Shown here: positions 7,860-20,292 of the stretch, in pieces
Layout: every line of letters begins with the position of its first letter
Numbering within the stretch: the first letter of the stretch is position 1
Program-made: the position numbers and the translations under genes
Notes under the pieces: generated by a model
Told to the model about the DNA's origin: nothing
What the model saw: the letters and a program-made list of their open reading frames with translations, nothing else
The model's database searches: none
Source: Dyella flagellata
Lineage (GTDB): Bacteria; Pseudomonadota; Gammaproteobacteria; Xanthomonadales; Rhodanobacteraceae
Direction of reading: 5' to 3'
Assembly (NCBI RefSeq): GCF_030160275.1
Contig: NZ_BSOA01000053.1
Location: 89,247 to 153,246, forward strand
DNA: 64,000 nt

Positions 7860-8558
7860 TCAGTCCGGGTGCGCCGCATTACGATCGCGCCCTGCGCCGA
7901 GTTTGCGATCCAGCACGCCGAACAGCTTCTTGAACGCACGGGCGAACTTGCCGCGCTTGGTCTTGCGCAGTTTTTCCTGCTCGCTGGTCAGCCAGGCCAC
8001 CTGGATCACGCGGCGCTCGCCTTCGTAAGGCAGGTGTCCATGGAAGGAATTGTCGCAACGCTTGAAGACCGCGAATTCGCCATACAGCGGCTTGAGTTCG
8101 GGCGCGACCAGGTCGTCGATGTTGTCGACACGATGGAGGAAACGCAGGCAGCCGTCGCTGGTGTCTGGCCACTGCGTATTGAGGTAGAGCAGGGCTGTGG
8201 CGACCTTCGAGCGGCTGTCGGTGTGGATGGTACCGTGGCGCTTGTTCAGCGCCCGGCAGAGGGTTACCAGGGCGGGGTATTGGCCCAGGTTGTCGATGCC
8301 CAGATAACGGCCGATCGCGCTGGCGAACTGGGGCGTGGTCAATTGCTCGACCAGCGCATTGACCGAGGGGCCGCAGTCGGCCGGGTCATAGGGGAAGAAA
8401 CCCGCGCTGCTGTACTTGGGAAAATCCCGCTCCAGCTCGCTGCGCGATTCATCCGGCAGCTGGCCATGGGCGATCAGGAAGGGGAAGGGATGCTGGCGCA
8501 CATCCGTGTCCGGGCGATCGAGCCGGGCTGGGTCCAGCAGTAGGGCGGTCGCATTCAT
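7860..8558 (-). CDS. 2-oxoglutarate/Fe(II)-dependent oxygenase
   Basis: A 232-aa protein with the double-stranded beta-helix signature of Fe(II)/2OG oxygenases: the HTD facial-triad motif (112-114), the distal His in FHGH (173-175) and the 2OG-binding Arg in ERRVIQ (182-183). The sequence between (ALLYLN..W.. DGCLRFL) is typical of prolyl-4-hydroxylase-like members. An alternative ATG lies at 8573. It heads the minus-strand run containing the Lgt-like and Tes-like genes, with only about 40 bp to the next start. It may hydroxylate a lipid or protein in that pathway (inference); the substrate is unknown. Confidence 0.85.
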   Translation of the reverse strand: MNATALLLDPARLDRPDTDVRQHPFPFLIAHGQLPDESRSELERDFPKYSSAGFFPYDPADCGPSVNALVEQLTTPQFASAIGRYLGIDNLGQYPALVTLCRALNKRHGTIHTDSRSKVATALLYLNTQWPDTSDGCLRFLHRVDNIDDLVAPELKPLYGEFAVFKRCDNSFHGHLPYEGERRVIQVAWLTSEQEKLRKTKRGKFARAFKKLFGVLDRKLGAGRDRNAAHPD

Positions 8559-8715
8559 CGAACTTCGTAGCATTCCTGGCTAAGTGCCGGTCCAGTCTAG
8601 CGCGAGCGCATGGCCGGTGCGTCATATGACCATCACACCTACGGGAGTTCATTCGGGTGGACAGCAAGGCGCTCGAAGCCTATCATTTCAACCCGCCCGA
8701 GACTTTCCTTCACTT

Positions 8716-8754
8716 AAGGTCCACAAGCCTGCTTCGATGCGGCTTGCGGACCTT
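8716..8754 (+). promoter_or_regulatory. Long hairpin in carA leader
   Basis: Inverted repeat AAGGTCC-A-CAAGCC / GGCTTG-C-GGACCTT with an 11-nt loop, 26 bp before the carA start. It could be an attenuator or a post-transcriptional control element for pyrimidine/arginine-responsive carAB expression. There is no U-run directly after it (GCTGTACCTAAAAGG follows). Confidence 0.5.
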
Positions 8755-8780
8755 GCTGTACCTAAAAGGCGGCCCCCTCC

Positions 8781-9908
8781 ATGCCTCATCCCGCTCTGCT
8801 TGCCCTCGAAGACGGCAGCGTATTCCACGGCCACTCCGTAGGTGCGACTGGCGAAACCGTCGGCGAAGTGGTCTTCAACACCGCGATGACGGGCTATCAG
8901 GAGATCCTCACCGATCCCTCCTATGCCCGCCAGATCGTGACCCTTACTTACCCGCACATCGGCAACACCGGCTGCAACGCGGTGGATGCCGAATCCGACA
9001 AGGTGCATACCGCCGGCTTGATCGTGCGCGACGTGCCGCGCCGGGCCAGCAACTGGCGCAGCACCGAGAGCCTGCCCGACTATCTTCAGCGGCATGGCAT
9101 CGTCGCCATCGCCGGCATCGATACGCGCCGGCTTACGCGCATTCTGCGCGACAAGGGCGCGCTGAGCGGCTGCCTGGTAGCGGGTGAATCGATCGACGCC
9201 GATGCGGCGCTGGCCAAGGCGCGGGCATTCCCCGGCCTGAACGGCATGGACCTGGCCAAGGTGGTCAGCACAACCAAGCCCTACAACTGGAACGAGGGCG
9301 TGTATGACCTCGACCGCACCGTGTTCCATGAAACGGACAAGCGCTTCAACGTAGTGGCCTACGACTACGGCGTGAAGCACAACATTCTGCGCCTGCTGGC
9401 CGAGCGCGGCTGCGAGATCACGGTGGTGCCGGCGCAAACGCCCGCCGCCGAAGTGCTGGCGATGGAGCCCGATGGTGTGTTCCTCTCCAACGGTCCCGGT
9501 GACCCGGCCGCCTGCGATTACGCTATCGCCGCCACGCGCGAATTCCTCGCCGCGGAAATTCCGCTGTTCGGCATCTGCCTGGGGCACCAGATCATGGGCG
9601 CCGCCCTGGGCGCGAAAACCCTGAAGATGAAGTTCGGCCATCACGGCGCGAACCATCCGGTGAAGGATCACGACGACGGCCGCGTGCTGATCACTTCGCA
9701 GAACCACGGTTTTGCGGTAGATGCGTCCACGCTGCCTTCCAACGTGCGCATCACGCATACGTCGCTGTTCGACGGGTCGCTGCAAGGTTTCGCGCTGACC
9801 GATCGCCCCGCGTTCTGTTTCCAAGGCCATCCCGAGGCGAGCCCAGGCCCGCACGATATCGGCTATCTGTTCGATCGTTTCGCCAAGCTGATGCTGGAGG
9901 CCCGCTGA
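8781..9908 (+). CDS. carA: Carbamoyl-phosphate synthase small subunit
   Basis: Glutaminase subunit (375 aa) that releases ammonia from glutamine and channels it to CarB for carbamoyl phosphate, the precursor of arginine and pyrimidines. The N-terminal CPSase domain holds GNTGCNAVD and the IAGIDTR segment. The C-terminal class I glutamine amidotransferase domain has the nucleophile in GICLGHQ and the His/Glu pair in [11 protein letters not shown]. Length is usual. It is followed one base later by carB; the leader carries a strong hairpin. Confidence 0.98.
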   Translation: MPHPALLALEDGSVFHGHSVGATGETVGEVVFNTAMTGYQEILTDPSYARQIVTLTYPHIGNTGCNAVDAESDKVHTAGLIVRDVPRRASNWRSTESLPDYLQRHGIVAIAGIDTRRLTRILRDKGALSGCLVAGESIDADAALAKARAFPGLNGMDLAKVVSTTKPYNWNEGVYDLDRTVFHETDKRFNVVAYDYGVKHNILRLLAERGCEITVVPAQTPAAEVLAMEPDGVFLSNGPGDPAACDYAIAATREFLAAEIPLFGICLGHQIMGAALGAKTLKMKFGHHGANHPVKDHDDGRVLITSQNHGFAVDASTLPSNVRITHTSLFDGSLQGFALTDRPAFCFQGHPEASPGPHDIGYLFDRFAKLMLEAR

Positions 9909-9909
9909 G

Positions 9910-13133
<3,224 letters not shown>

Positions 13134-13137
<4 letters not shown>

Positions 13138-13610
13138 GTCGCCCACCCATCACCAAGACCGGTTCGGAGCGCTTGCGCACCGAGCTGGAACGCCTGAAGT
13201 CGGTCGAGCGTCCCAAGATCATTGCGGCCATTGCCGAAGCGCGCGCACACGGCGACCTGAAGGAAAACGCCGAATATCACGCCGCGCGCGAGCAGCAGAG
13301 TTTCATCGAAGGCCGCATCAAGGAACTGGAAGCGGCGCTGTCCAATGCCGAAGTGATTGACGTGTCACGCCTGAGTGCCGGCAGCAAGATCGTGTTCGGC
13401 GCAATCGTTGAGCTGGAAGACGAAGATAGCGGCGAAGCGGTGAAGTATCAGATCGTCGGCGACCTGGAAGCGGACATCAAGCAGGCCCTGATCGCGGTGT
13501 CTTCGCCGATTGCCCGTGCGCTGATCGGCAAGAGCGAGGGCGACAGTTTCGAGTTCAGGGCGCCCAACGGCGTGAAGCGTTACGAGATCACCGGCGTCAG
13601 CTACGAGTGA
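13134..13610 (+). CDS. greA: Transcript cleavage factor GreA
   Basis: GreA (158 aa) rescues backtracked RNA polymerase by stimulating transcript cleavage. The N-terminal coiled coil carries the family signature [19 protein letters not shown] with the acidic tip residues; the C-terminal FKBP-like domain ends [23 protein letters not shown]. It overlaps the carB stop by 4 bp. The carAB-greA order is common in gammaproteobacteria. A REP dimer begins 3 bp after its stop, then a bidirectional terminator. Confidence 0.98.
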
Positions 13611-13613
13611 TGT

Positions 13614-13681
13614 CTAGGCTGGGATGACAATCCCAGCTTTCCACGCGACATGCCGATGCTGGGATTGTCATCCCAGCCTAC
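13614..13681. repeat. REP dimer 3
   Basis: Head-to-head REP dimer 3 bp after the greA stop. Left outer tetranucleotide is CTAG, right is CTAC; both halves have the consensus GACA/TGTC loop and a 20-nt spacer. Confidence 0.95.
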
Positions 13682-13704
13682 GCGCTCCGGGACAACCCGC
13701 AGGC

Positions 13705-13739
13705 AATAAAAAAAGCCGCTTCGCAGCGGCTTTTTTATT
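13705..13739. terminator. Bidirectional intrinsic terminator, greA/rpmJ
   Basis: GCCGCT-TCGC-AGCGGC stem flanked by a run of seven A on the left and six T on the right, so it terminates both greA (plus) and rpmJ (minus). Confidence 0.95.
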
Positions 13740-13759
13740 GTGCATTGGCGATCAAGCAA

Positions 13760-13885
13760 TCAACGCTGACGCGCTTTGAAACGCGGGTTGCTCTTGCAGA
13801 TCACGAACACTTTGCCGCGACGGCGCACAACCTTGCAGTCACGGTGCCGCGCCTTGGCGGACTTCAAAGAGGAAAGCACCTTCAC
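13760..13885 (-). CDS. rpmJ: 50S ribosomal protein L36, zinc-independent (YkgO-like) type
   Basis: A 41-aa protein starting with GTG ([16 protein letters not shown]..) and ending [10 protein letters not shown]. It aligns with L36. The zinc ligands of the ordinary C+ form are incomplete: the first Cys position is His (RHRDC) and the C-terminal His is Phe (NPRF), as in E. coli YkgO. Two Cys remain. A good AGGAG lies upstream of the start. It converges on greA with a shared terminator. Confidence 0.93.
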   Translation of the reverse strand: MKVLSSLKSAKARHRDCKVVRRRGKVFVICKSNPRFKARQR

Positions 13886-13948
13886 GGCAGGCTCCTGGGA
13901 CGAAGTGGATCAAAGTAAGCGCGCAAGTATAACGATTTGAATCACTTA

Positions 13949-14860
13949 TCACAAGCCCAGGGCCGCCTTGGCTTCGGCGACGGTGTCCAGGAACTGCAGT
14001 ACGACCGGCGAAGGGTTTTCGGCATGGCTGGCCACGGCCAGCAGCAGATAGGCATCCGGGTCGGCCAGCTTTACGTAGTTTACCCCGGGGATCTTCACCA
14101 CCTCCATGCTGGCCGGCACCAGGGCCAGGCCGATGCCGGCGGCGACCAGGGCCAGCAGCCCGTTGATCTGCTGAGCATGCTGCCGGATTACCGGGTGGAA
14201 GCCGGAGCGGGCGGCCAGGCGCACCAGCCGGTCGTACAGCGTGGCGGCCAGTTCGCGCGGCTGGACCACGAAGGGCTCGCCAGCCACCTCGATCAGTTCC
14301 ACGCTTTGCCGCCCGGCCAGGCGATGTCCCTCGGGCAGGGCGAGCAGCAGGGGCTCGCGATCGATCACATCCAGCCGCAGCGCGCGCGCGTCGTCCTCGT
14401 GCAAGGGGACGTCGCGTACGAAGCCCACGTCCAGCTGCCCTGCGCGTATGGCCGAGAACTGCGGTTCGGTGTACATCTCGCTTAGCCATACGCGCACGTT
14501 GGGCGCGTTCTGGCCGAGCCTCAGCAGCGTCTGGGGCAGGGCGGGATGGAAGGATACCGATACGGTGTAGGCCAGCTTCAGATGGCCGCTGAAGCCCGCT
14601 GCGGCCTCCGCCACCTGAATACGGGCTTCCTCGGCCATGGCCAGGATATGCCGCGCCTGCTCAAGGAACAGCCGGCCCGGCGGGGTTAGGGCGACGTTGC
14701 GTTTGTCGCGTTCCAGCAGGCGCACCCCAAGTTCCTGCTCAAGCGCTTGAATCTGCTGGGAAAGTGGTGGCTGGGAAAGATGCAGGCGCTGGGCTGCGCG
14801 AGTAAAGCTCAGCTCCTCGGCGACCGCGATGAAGTAGCGCAGTTGGCGAAAATCAAACAT
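13949..14860 (-). CDS. LysR-family transcriptional regulator
   Basis: 303 aa. N-terminal winged helix-turn-helix with the LysR signature FDFRQLRYFIAVAEELSFT..AAQRLHLSQPPLSQQI, followed by an effector-binding domain (about residues 90-300). The upstream region is markedly AT-rich (14861-14930) and contains a TTCGAA-centred imperfect palindrome near 14870 that may be its own operator. No divergent partner gene lies within 700 bp, so its target cannot be deduced. A hydrophobic aromatic or oxidative effector is common in this subgroup, but I cannot assign one. Confidence 0.92.
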   Translation of the reverse strand: MFDFRQLRYFIAVAEELSFTRAAQRLHLSQPPLSQQIQALEQELGVRLLERDKRNVALTPPGRLFLEQARHILAMAEEARIQVAEAAAGFSGHLKLAYTVSVSFHPALPQTLLRLGQNAPNVRVWLSEMYTEPQFSAIRAGQLDVGFVRDVPLHEDDARALRLDVIDREPLLLALPEGHRLAGRQSVELIEVAGEPFVVQPRELAATLYDRLVRLAARSGFHPVIRQHAQQINGLLALVAAGIGLALVPASMEVVKIPGVNYVKLADPDAYLLLAVASHAENPSPVVLQFLDTVAEAKAALGL

Positions 14861-15160
14861 ATATGACTTTCGAATAAGTAGGGGTCTAAATATATATTTG
14901 ATTCTGTATCGCGTCGATCATAATATTCTCTCCGTCGCGCCACTGACCCCTCCCCCCCGAGTGGCGTTGACCCTCGCCCCGCAGCGACGCTACCCCCCGC
15001 GGTATTTCGGTCTCCCTCCCCAGAGCCACTACCGACGCGTCGCTAGCGGGGCGCTTCCTTTCTCTTCCCCTCGCGATATCGCATGCATGCCCGGCGTAGT
15101 CCATGGCGCTTGAGTTCATGCGTGAACTCAGCGGACGCCAGGCATGCCTTGAGAGAGCGT
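14861..15160. other. Intergenic region with AT-rich LysR promoter and hairpin
   Basis: No gene seen. The first 70 bp are AT-rich, likely the lysR promoter and operator. The middle is a pyrimidine-rich strand (runs of C and CT between 14940 and 15070). At 15107-15133 is a hairpin, TGAGTTCA-TGCG-TGAACTCA with flanking CGC/GCG, which may terminate the vapBC transcript. Confidence 0.5.
15107..15133 (-). terminator. Hairpin downstream of vapC
   Basis: An 8-bp perfect stem, TGAGTTCA / TGAACTCA, with loop TGCG and a flanking CGC/GCG extension, 28 bp beyond the vapC stop. There is no U-tract, so terminator function is tentative. Confidence 0.4.
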
Positions 15161-15556
15161 CTACCAGATGGTCTTTACGTGCGGATAGTTGCGGATCTTT
15201 TCATCGCGAGTCACGAGTGAAACTGCCAGTTTGCGTGCTGTCGCCACTATCATGCGATCAGCCGGATCGTTGTGAAATTCACCGGGCAATTGCACCGACT
15301 TCAGGCCCACTTCGATGTCCACCGGCATGAAACGAACCGCCTCGATTTGCGCCACCGTGGCTAGCCAACTTTCGACATCCATCGATAGCACCAGCCTTTC
15401 ACGCTGTACGAGCATGGCGATTTCCCATGCCGAGATGGCCGAAATGACAATCTGACCGCCATCCAGCTCATGTTCGATGGCTTTGCTCGCGTTCGCGCTC
15501 AGAGCCGTATCACCGTTCGCCCACCACACCAGCGCATGGGTATCGAGGACGATCAC
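15161..15556 (-). CDS. vapC: VapC-type PIN-domain toxin
   Basis: A 131-aa PIN-domain ribonuclease. Acidic residues typical of the metal site are visible in VLDTHALVWW (first Asp), SAISAWEIAM (Glu), DPADRMIVATA and VTRDEKI. Such toxins cleave tRNA or rRNA when freed from antitoxin. The GTG start at 15556 overlaps the antitoxin stop (GTGA); the frame is open five codons further up, but the overlap start matches the family. A second-gene toxin is standard for VapBC. Confidence 0.9.
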   Translation of the reverse strand: MIVLDTHALVWWANGDTALSANASKAIEHELDGGQIVISAISAWEIAMLVQRERLVLSMDVESWLATVAQIEAVRFMPVDIEVGLKSVQLPGEFHNDPADRMIVATARKLAVSLVTRDEKIRNYPHVKTIW

Positions 15557-15786
15557 CGCGCGGCCTCCCACGGCACATCCACGGGCGCCATGGGATCGCT
15601 ATAGCGGACCACTGATCCGCGCAGCACATCAAGCGGATGGCGTTCACTGCGACGGTACGGACGCACTTCCAATGCCGGCTTGCCATGATCGGTCACGATC
15701 ACGCTTTCGCCAGACGCCTCCACGTGCCTGAAGAATTCGAGTGCTCTTGCCTTGAATTCCGATTTGGAAACCTGGTTGCCTTCCAT
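15553..15786 (-). CDS. vapB: Phd/YefM-type antitoxin
   Basis: A 77-aa antitoxin of the Phd/YefM fold: VSKSEFKARALEFFRHVEASGESVIVTDHGKPALEVRPY is the DNA-binding and dimerisation part; the remainder would wrap the toxin. The ATG at 15786 is chosen because GGGAG sits 6 bp upstream; another ATG lies at 15792. It should bind the palindromic operator upstream and autorepress the pair. Confidence 0.9.
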   Translation of the reverse strand: MEGNQVSKSEFKARALEFFRHVEASGESVIVTDHGKPALEVRPYRRSERHPLDVLRGSVVRYSDPMAPVDVPWEAAR

Positions 15787-15798
15787 GATCATCTCCCA

Positions 15799-15839
15799 TA
15801 GTCACATGACCATGGTCATAATTTAATCAAATGTGACTA
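15799..15839. promoter_or_regulatory. Operator of the vapBC pair
   Basis: Nested symmetry: TAGTCACAT (15799-15807) and ATGTGACTA (15831-15839) form a 9-bp inverted repeat, and the palindrome TGACCATGGTCA (15807-15818) lies inside. The position just upstream of vapB and the AT-rich context fit an autoregulatory site. Confidence 0.65.
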
Positions 15840-15898
15840 GTTAATACAAGTCATTTTAAGGGGCGGGTTTTATTTATGGTGCAGGGCGCTCGCAGGCT

Positions 15899-15935
15899 GT
15901 GAACCATGGTTGACATATTGTTAACCAGGGTTCAC
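15899..15935. promoter_or_regulatory. Operator/promoter of the HigBA-like pair
   Basis: Inverted repeat GTGAACC-AT-GGTT and AACC-AG-GGTTCAC spaced by 11 bp, ending 11 bp before the toxin start. A TTGACA (15910-15915) lies in the left arm, so binding of the antitoxin HTH would block a promoter there. Confidence 0.65.
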
Positions 15936-15946
15936 AGTGAGGCCCT

Positions 15947-16243
15947 ATGGTCGAAATCGTCAAGAGCGCCACGTTCGACCATTGGTTGCATGGCCTGAAG
16001 GATCGTCAGGCTCGGGTGCGCATCCAAATGCGTATTGATCGCCTGGCGATTGGCAAGCCGGGTCAACATCGCAATCTGACGAACGGCATCAGCGAGATGA
16101 AGATCGATCATGGTCCCGGCTATAGGGTGTATTACACGATGCGCGGATCGATGCTCATCCTCTTGCTTTGCGGTGGTGACAAAAGCACGCAACAGGAGGA
16201 CATCGCCAAGGCCATGCGCATCGCGAACGAATGGGGGACATGA
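15947..16243 (+). CDS. higB: RelE/HigB-type toxin (addiction module killer protein)
   Basis: 98 aa of the RelE/ParE superfamily: LHGLKDRQARVRIQMRIDRL, the basic loop region, EMKIDHGPGYRVYYT and LLLCGGDKSTQQEDI are characteristic of the addiction-module killer subfamily. Members are ribosome-dependent mRNA interferases. The toxin precedes the antitoxin, as in higBA. The stop TGA is followed one base later by the antitoxin ATG. Confidence 0.88.
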   Translation: MVEIVKSATFDHWLHGLKDRQARVRIQMRIDRLAIGKPGQHRNLTNGISEMKIDHGPGYRVYYTMRGSMLILLLCGGDKSTQQEDIAKAMRIANEWGT

Positions 16244-16244
16244 C

Positions 16245-16544
16245 ATGACAGCAAAGAAAGAACAATTCAGCCGCTACGATTCGGCTGACTATCTCAAAAC
16301 CGAAGAGGATATTGCCGCCTACCTGGAAGCGTGCTCGGAAGAAAACGATCCGGCTCTGATGGCTGCCGCTCTGGGTGCCGTGGCGCGAGCGCGAAATATG
16401 AGCCAGCTGGCGCGTGAAACCGGGCTTACTCGTGAGGGCTTGTACAAGGCGCTTTCTGCCGACGGGAATCCTAGTCTGGCCACGGCAATGAAAGTCGCGA
16501 AGGCGCTCGGCTATCAACTGCGATTGGTACCGATAGCGCACTGA
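16245..16544 (+). CDS. higA: HigA-type antitoxin with HTH
   Basis: 99 aa. The C-terminal half is an XRE-like helix-turn-helix (MSQLARETGLTREGLYKAL.. PSLATAMKVAKALGYQL), matching the antidote subfamily that partners this toxin type. The N-terminal segment (YDSADYLKTEEDIAAYLEAC) probably binds the toxin. It likely represses the pair through the inverted repeat at 15899-15935. Confidence 0.9.
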   Translation: MTAKKEQFSRYDSADYLKTEEDIAAYLEACSEENDPALMAAALGAVARARNMSQLARETGLTREGLYKALSADGNPSLATAMKVAKALGYQLRLVPIAH

Positions 16545-16601
16545 TGTAGCCGGGGTTGCCACTCCAGCCCACTGCTACGAAAACGGTCTAGTATTGCAAC
16601 G

Positions 16602-16627
16602 GAGGCGCAGGCGGCATGCTGCGCCTC
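16602..16627 (+). terminator. Hairpin between antitoxin and DUF1272 gene
   Basis: A 9-bp stem GAGGCGCAG / CTGCGCCTC with an 8-nt loop, 40 bp before the DUF1272 start. There is no U-tract; it may terminate the TA transcript or structure the next gene's leader. Confidence 0.4.
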
Positions 16628-16667
16628 AGGTCGGTTCTTGGATGTCCATAAACCCCAGGAGGCTCCC

Positions 16668-16916
16668 ATGTTGCAAATGAGACCAAGCTGCGAGTGTTGC
16701 GACAAAGACCTACCGCCTGAAAGCGACGGCGCGTTCATTTGCTCGTTCGAACGCACCTTCTGCGAGGATTGCGCCACTTCGGTTCTTGGTGGTGTCTGCC
16801 CCAACTGCGGTGGCGAACTTGCCCCGCGTCCCGCGCGGTCGCCGGACTTGCTCGACAAGTATCCTGCCTCCACGCAGCGTATCTACAAGCCCCTCGACGG
16901 CGTCCAGGCTGTCTAG
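16668..16916 (+). CDS. DUF1272 zinc-ribbon protein
   Basis: An 82-aa protein matching the DUF1272 pattern: CECCDKDLPPES, then AFICSFERTFCEDCA and CPNCGGEL, giving four CxxC-like pairs that should bind two zinc ions. Function unknown. The start at 16668 has a perfect AGGAGG 7 bp upstream, whereas an in-frame ATG at 16638 has none. It converges on fadH, with an inverted repeat between the stops. Confidence 0.88.
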   Translation: MLQMRPSCECCDKDLPPESDGAFICSFERTFCEDCATSVLGGVCPNCGGELAPRPARSPDLLDKYPASTQRIYKPLDGVQAV

Positions 16917-16920
16917 CCGT

Positions 16921-19032
<2,112 letters not shown>

Positions 19033-19079
19033 CTATTCGTCCGGGGCGCAAGTGGTCCCGCCGGGGCAGGGGGCGGGTG

Positions 19080-19388
19080 TCAGTCCAGCAATTGTCGTAC
19101 CAAATCGACGTAGCGCCCCATGGCTTCGTCCTGCGGCATGCCCTTCAGACGTCCCCAGGCTTCCTGCTTGGCGGTGCCGATGAAGTCGAAAAAGCTGGTC
19201 GGCTGGCAGTCGTGCACGTCACCTTCCAGCGCCTGCTTGTAGAGCGCGTAGAGCGAGAGCAGCGTGTCGTTGTCAGGCCGTTGCTTGAGTCGTCGCACCT
19301 CGGCGGCGGCTTGGTGGAACTGGCGATCGAGTTCGCTGATGGAAGCCGGCGAGTAGCCGGATACGGTCGATGTGGAACGAGTAAGCAT
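19080..19388 (-). CDS. Acyl-CoA-binding protein
   Basis: 102 aa. The ACBP four-helix domain is recognisable by LDRQFHQAAAEVRRL, LLSLYALYKQALEGD (the conserved YxxYKQA helix) and AKQEAWGRLKGMPQDEAM. It binds long-chain acyl-CoA in the cytoplasm. It is transcribed toward fadH with 86 bp between, so the two may be co-expressed for fatty acid breakdown. ACBP is uncommon in bacteria and mostly eukaryotic. The start at 19388 leaves a short Ser/Thr-rich tail before the domain. Divergent from cmk with 61 bp for both promoters. Confidence 0.9.
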   Translation of the reverse strand: MLTRSTSTVSGYSPASISELDRQFHQAAAEVRRLKQRPDNDTLLSLYALYKQALEGDVHDCQPTSFFDFIGTAKQEAWGRLKGMPQDEAMGRYVDLVRQLLD

Positions 19389-19449
19389 GCGCCTGGCACC
19401 CCTGGAAACACGATAAACTAAGCACTTCCCGTGCCATAGAGGTCTGTCC

Positions 19450-20130
19450 ATGCCAACACGCCAGTCCGCGCCCGTACTCACCATCGACGGACCCTCCGGA
19501 TCTGGCAAAGGCACGATCAGCCGGCTGGTGGCCGAGCACCTGGGCTGGCGGCTGCTGGATTCCGGGGCATTGTACCGGGCGGTGGGCTACGCCGCTGGCA
19601 TGGCCGGGCTGGACTTGTCCGATGCCGAGGCCGTCACCCGCTGCGCGCAAACCACCAAGATCCAGTTTCGTGCGGCGCCACATGATGGCGAAACGCGCGT
19701 CATCGTCAATGGCCATGATGCCACCGACGAGCTGCGCACCGAAACCGCCGGTGCCGCCGCTTCGGCGATTGCCTCGATTCCGACCGTGCGCCAGGCGCTG
19801 GTGGACCTGCAGCTCGGCTTCCGCAAGGCACCCGGCCTGGTGGCTGACGGGCGTGACATGGGCACGGTGATCTTCCCCGACGCGGCGTACAAGGTGTTCC
19901 TGACCGCCAGCGCCGCCGAAAGGGCGAAAAGACGTTATAAGCAGTTGAAGGAAAAGGGGCTGAGCGTTACACTCGCTTCCCTCCAGAGCGAAATTGAGGC
20001 GCGTGACGCCCGCGATGCATCGCGAGCCGTGGCGCCGCTCAAACCCGCCCGCGATGCGGTGTTGGTGGATACCACCGGCATGGGGATCGAGGATGTGGTC
20101 GCTAAAGTTTTGGCCGTCGTGAATCCGTAA
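19450..20130 (+). CDS. cmk: Cytidylate kinase
   Basis: 226 aa. P-loop [11 protein letters not shown] near the N-terminus, [12 protein letters not shown] and the NMP-binding [15 protein letters not shown] are diagnostic. It phosphorylates CMP/dCMP using ATP. cmk upstream of rpsA is a conserved gammaproteobacterial pairing. A palindromic terminator follows 21 bp after the stop. Confidence 0.97.
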   Translation: MPTRQSAPVLTIDGPSGSGKGTISRLVAEHLGWRLLDSGALYRAVGYAAGMAGLDLSDAEAVTRCAQTTKIQFRAAPHDGETRVIVNGHDATDELRTETAGAAASAIASIPTVRQALVDLQLGFRKAPGLVADGRDMGTVIFPDAAYKVFLTASAAERAKRRYKQLKEKGLSVTLASLQSEIEARDARDASRAVAPLKPARDAVLVDTTGMGIEDVVAKVLAVVNP

Positions 20131-20151
20131 AGGATTGCGGCGGTATTGGCG

Positions 20152-20175
20152 CTTCATGCCGCGGCATGAAGTTTT
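20152..20175 (+). terminator. Intrinsic terminator after cmk
   Basis: Perfect palindrome CTTCATGCC-GC-GGCATGAAG followed by TTTT. The rest of the interval to rpsA (to 20292) would hold the rpsA promoter and leader. Confidence 0.75.
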
Positions 20176-20292
20176 GGGTCAACGGTGCAAGGGAGCGATC
20201 CCGACCACCCACAACCGGCGGGCCTGTCCCTTTGCGCAATCATCCGACGGCGCGCAGTGGGTCGTAAGGCCTTTTCTTATTTTGGAATCAAC

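Noticed and set aside
8657..8780. Possible leader peptide for carAB attenuation
   Set aside because: An ATG at 8657 starts a frame (MDSKALEAYH..) that runs past the carA start in another frame, with no run of regulatory codons and no convincing ribosome-binding site.
13839..14489. Arg/Ala-rich frame overlapping rpmJ and lysR
   Set aside because: Composition and overlap with two recognised genes show it is a shadow.
16547..16579. Possible decayed REP after the antitoxin gene
   Set aside because: GTAG and CTAC ends are present, but the arms do not pair well, so it was not counted.
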